Positions 5,121-5,551 of a DNA stretch of 5,551 nucleotides are shown in pieces (position 1 is the first letter of the stretch; every line of letters begins with the position of its first letter). Origin of the DNA: Candidatus Nanopelagicales bacterium (GTDB lineage: Bacteria; Actinomycetota; Actinomycetes; S36-B12; UBA10799). The notes beneath the pieces are model-generated. The model was given only the letters and a program-made list of their open reading frames with translations. It searched no databases and was not told the origin of the DNA. Location of the stretch: positions 1 through 5,551 of the forward strand of contig JAUYKX010000001.1 of NCBI GenBank assembly GCA_030699055.1, in the 5' to 3' direction. The position numbers and the translations under genes were made by a program.

Positions 5121-5551
5121 TGACTACGAGAAACAGTTCAAATCCTTCGGTGCGCTGTCTGGAGTCGCGGAACTCGCAGGCGTCATTGCTCATCAGTCAT
5201 CCCTGCAACAAGTGTTGCGGGGAAACGAGCAGATGCTCGGCGCCGACGTGGCCACCAGTCTGCCTTCGATCCTCGGCCGCTCCGGAATGAGATTGCTGCG
5301 ACCAAGTGCGGCGGCGCTGAAATCGCTGCACTCTAATAACCGGTCGCTCCCGAGCATGCCGTCAATGCAGGAACTCGCGGTCTCCAGCTGGGGTGCACAG
5401 GAAGTCGCCGCGCTGCTGTCGCGTGCAGTGGTCGAGTTGCCGGTCGACCCGGATAGCGATGCAGGCATTGCGTTCGGTGAACTGCTGAACGAGGGAGCCT
5501 TCCACGGCAACGGGCCGTTCCATCCGGAGCTGATGAGCGCACTGGATGCGA
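5107..5551 (+). CDS. Unrecognised protein, open at the right edge
   Basis: This frame runs without a stop to the end of the window, giving 148 codons from a GTG at 5107, and it has no stop upstream for several hundred bases. From 5122 onward the codons are mostly G or C at the third position, and the protein reads naturally: DYEKQFKSFGALSGVAELAG, helical segments with QQVLRGNEQML, a Ser/Pro-rich probable linker (SNNRSLPSMPSMQELA), then WGAQEVAALLSRAVVELPVD and FGELLNEGAFHGNGPFHPEL. No signal peptide, membrane helix, nucleotide-binding motif or zinc site is visible. The GTG has no good ribosome site, so the true start is probably further upstream in the frame-broken part. The family is not recognised and the C-terminus is outside the window. 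Coding is well supported; function is unknown. Confidence 0.65.
   Translation, partial: MVSRHDYEKQFKSFGALSGVAELAGVIAHQSSLQQVLRGNEQMLGADVATSLPSILGRSGMRLLRPSAAALKSLHSNNRSLPSMPSMQELAVSSWGAQEVAALLSRAVVELPVDPDSDAGIAFGELLNEGAFHGNGPFHPELMSALDA

Noticed and set aside
5136..5145. GTTCAAATCC, which resembles a tRNA T-loop, as a possible tRNA or attachment site
   Set aside because: The flanking bases do not form a T stem and no acceptor or anticodon arm can be placed; the bases lie in a clear coding frame.
5193..5510. 105-residue minus-strand open frame at the right edge
   Set aside because: It is antisense to the better-supported plus-strand frame and is Ser/Ala-rich with no ribosome site.

Overview
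The window is a GC-rich (roughly 60-65 % by eye) chromosomal segment of an actinobacterium. The evidence is the gene order (secF followed by a long bifunctional Rel, then a convergent operon with a DUF349 protein), an N-terminal membrane anchor like that of actinobacterial PpiB cyclophilins, GTG starts and high GC3 codons. In Mycobacterium tuberculosis a lipoprotein gene and apt lie between secF and rel; here rel follows secF directly. I cannot name the family or genus.

Layout. (1) Bases 2-298 are the 3' end of secF, the membrane subunit of the SecDF translocase. (2) Bases 299-501 hold a possible terminator, a SigR/SigE-type promoter (GGAAT-N19-GTT) and a leader with two hairpins in a row; the second is a perfect 18-bp palindrome just upstream of the rel Shine-Dalgarno sequence. 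(3) Bases 502-2919 encode a complete bifunctional (p)ppGpp synthetase/hydrolase of 805 residues. (4) A 16-bp imperfect tandem repeat spans the rel stop codon, and the gap to the convergent gene is only 32 bp. (5) On the minus strand, 4510 to 2952, lies a two-gene operon joined by an ATGA stop/start overlap: a 102-residue single-pass membrane protein that looks like a PpiB N-terminus without its cyclophilin domain, then a 417-residue coiled-coil protein with three DUF349 repeats. (6) About 400 bp without a convincing gene (4511-4906) holds several inverted repeats and an A/C-rich, T-poor stretch. (7) From about 4907 to the window edge is an unrecognised rightward gene. Its last 445 bases form a clean open frame, but the 5' part reads well only if three single-base frame changes are allowed, each at a short homopolymer.

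How the parts relate. SecF serves protein export. Rel sets the alarmone level during starvation and stress, and the extracytoplasmic/thiol-stress type promoter suggests that rel responds to stress independently of secDF. The DUF349 protein has no assigned reaction; its gene commonly sits beside rel in actinobacteria. The most interesting points are the structured rel leader behind a stress-type promoter, the catalytic-domain-less PpiB-like protein coupled to DUF349, and the frame-broken unknown gene at the right edge. I found no CRISPR array, tRNA, rRNA, transposase or recognisable defence system.
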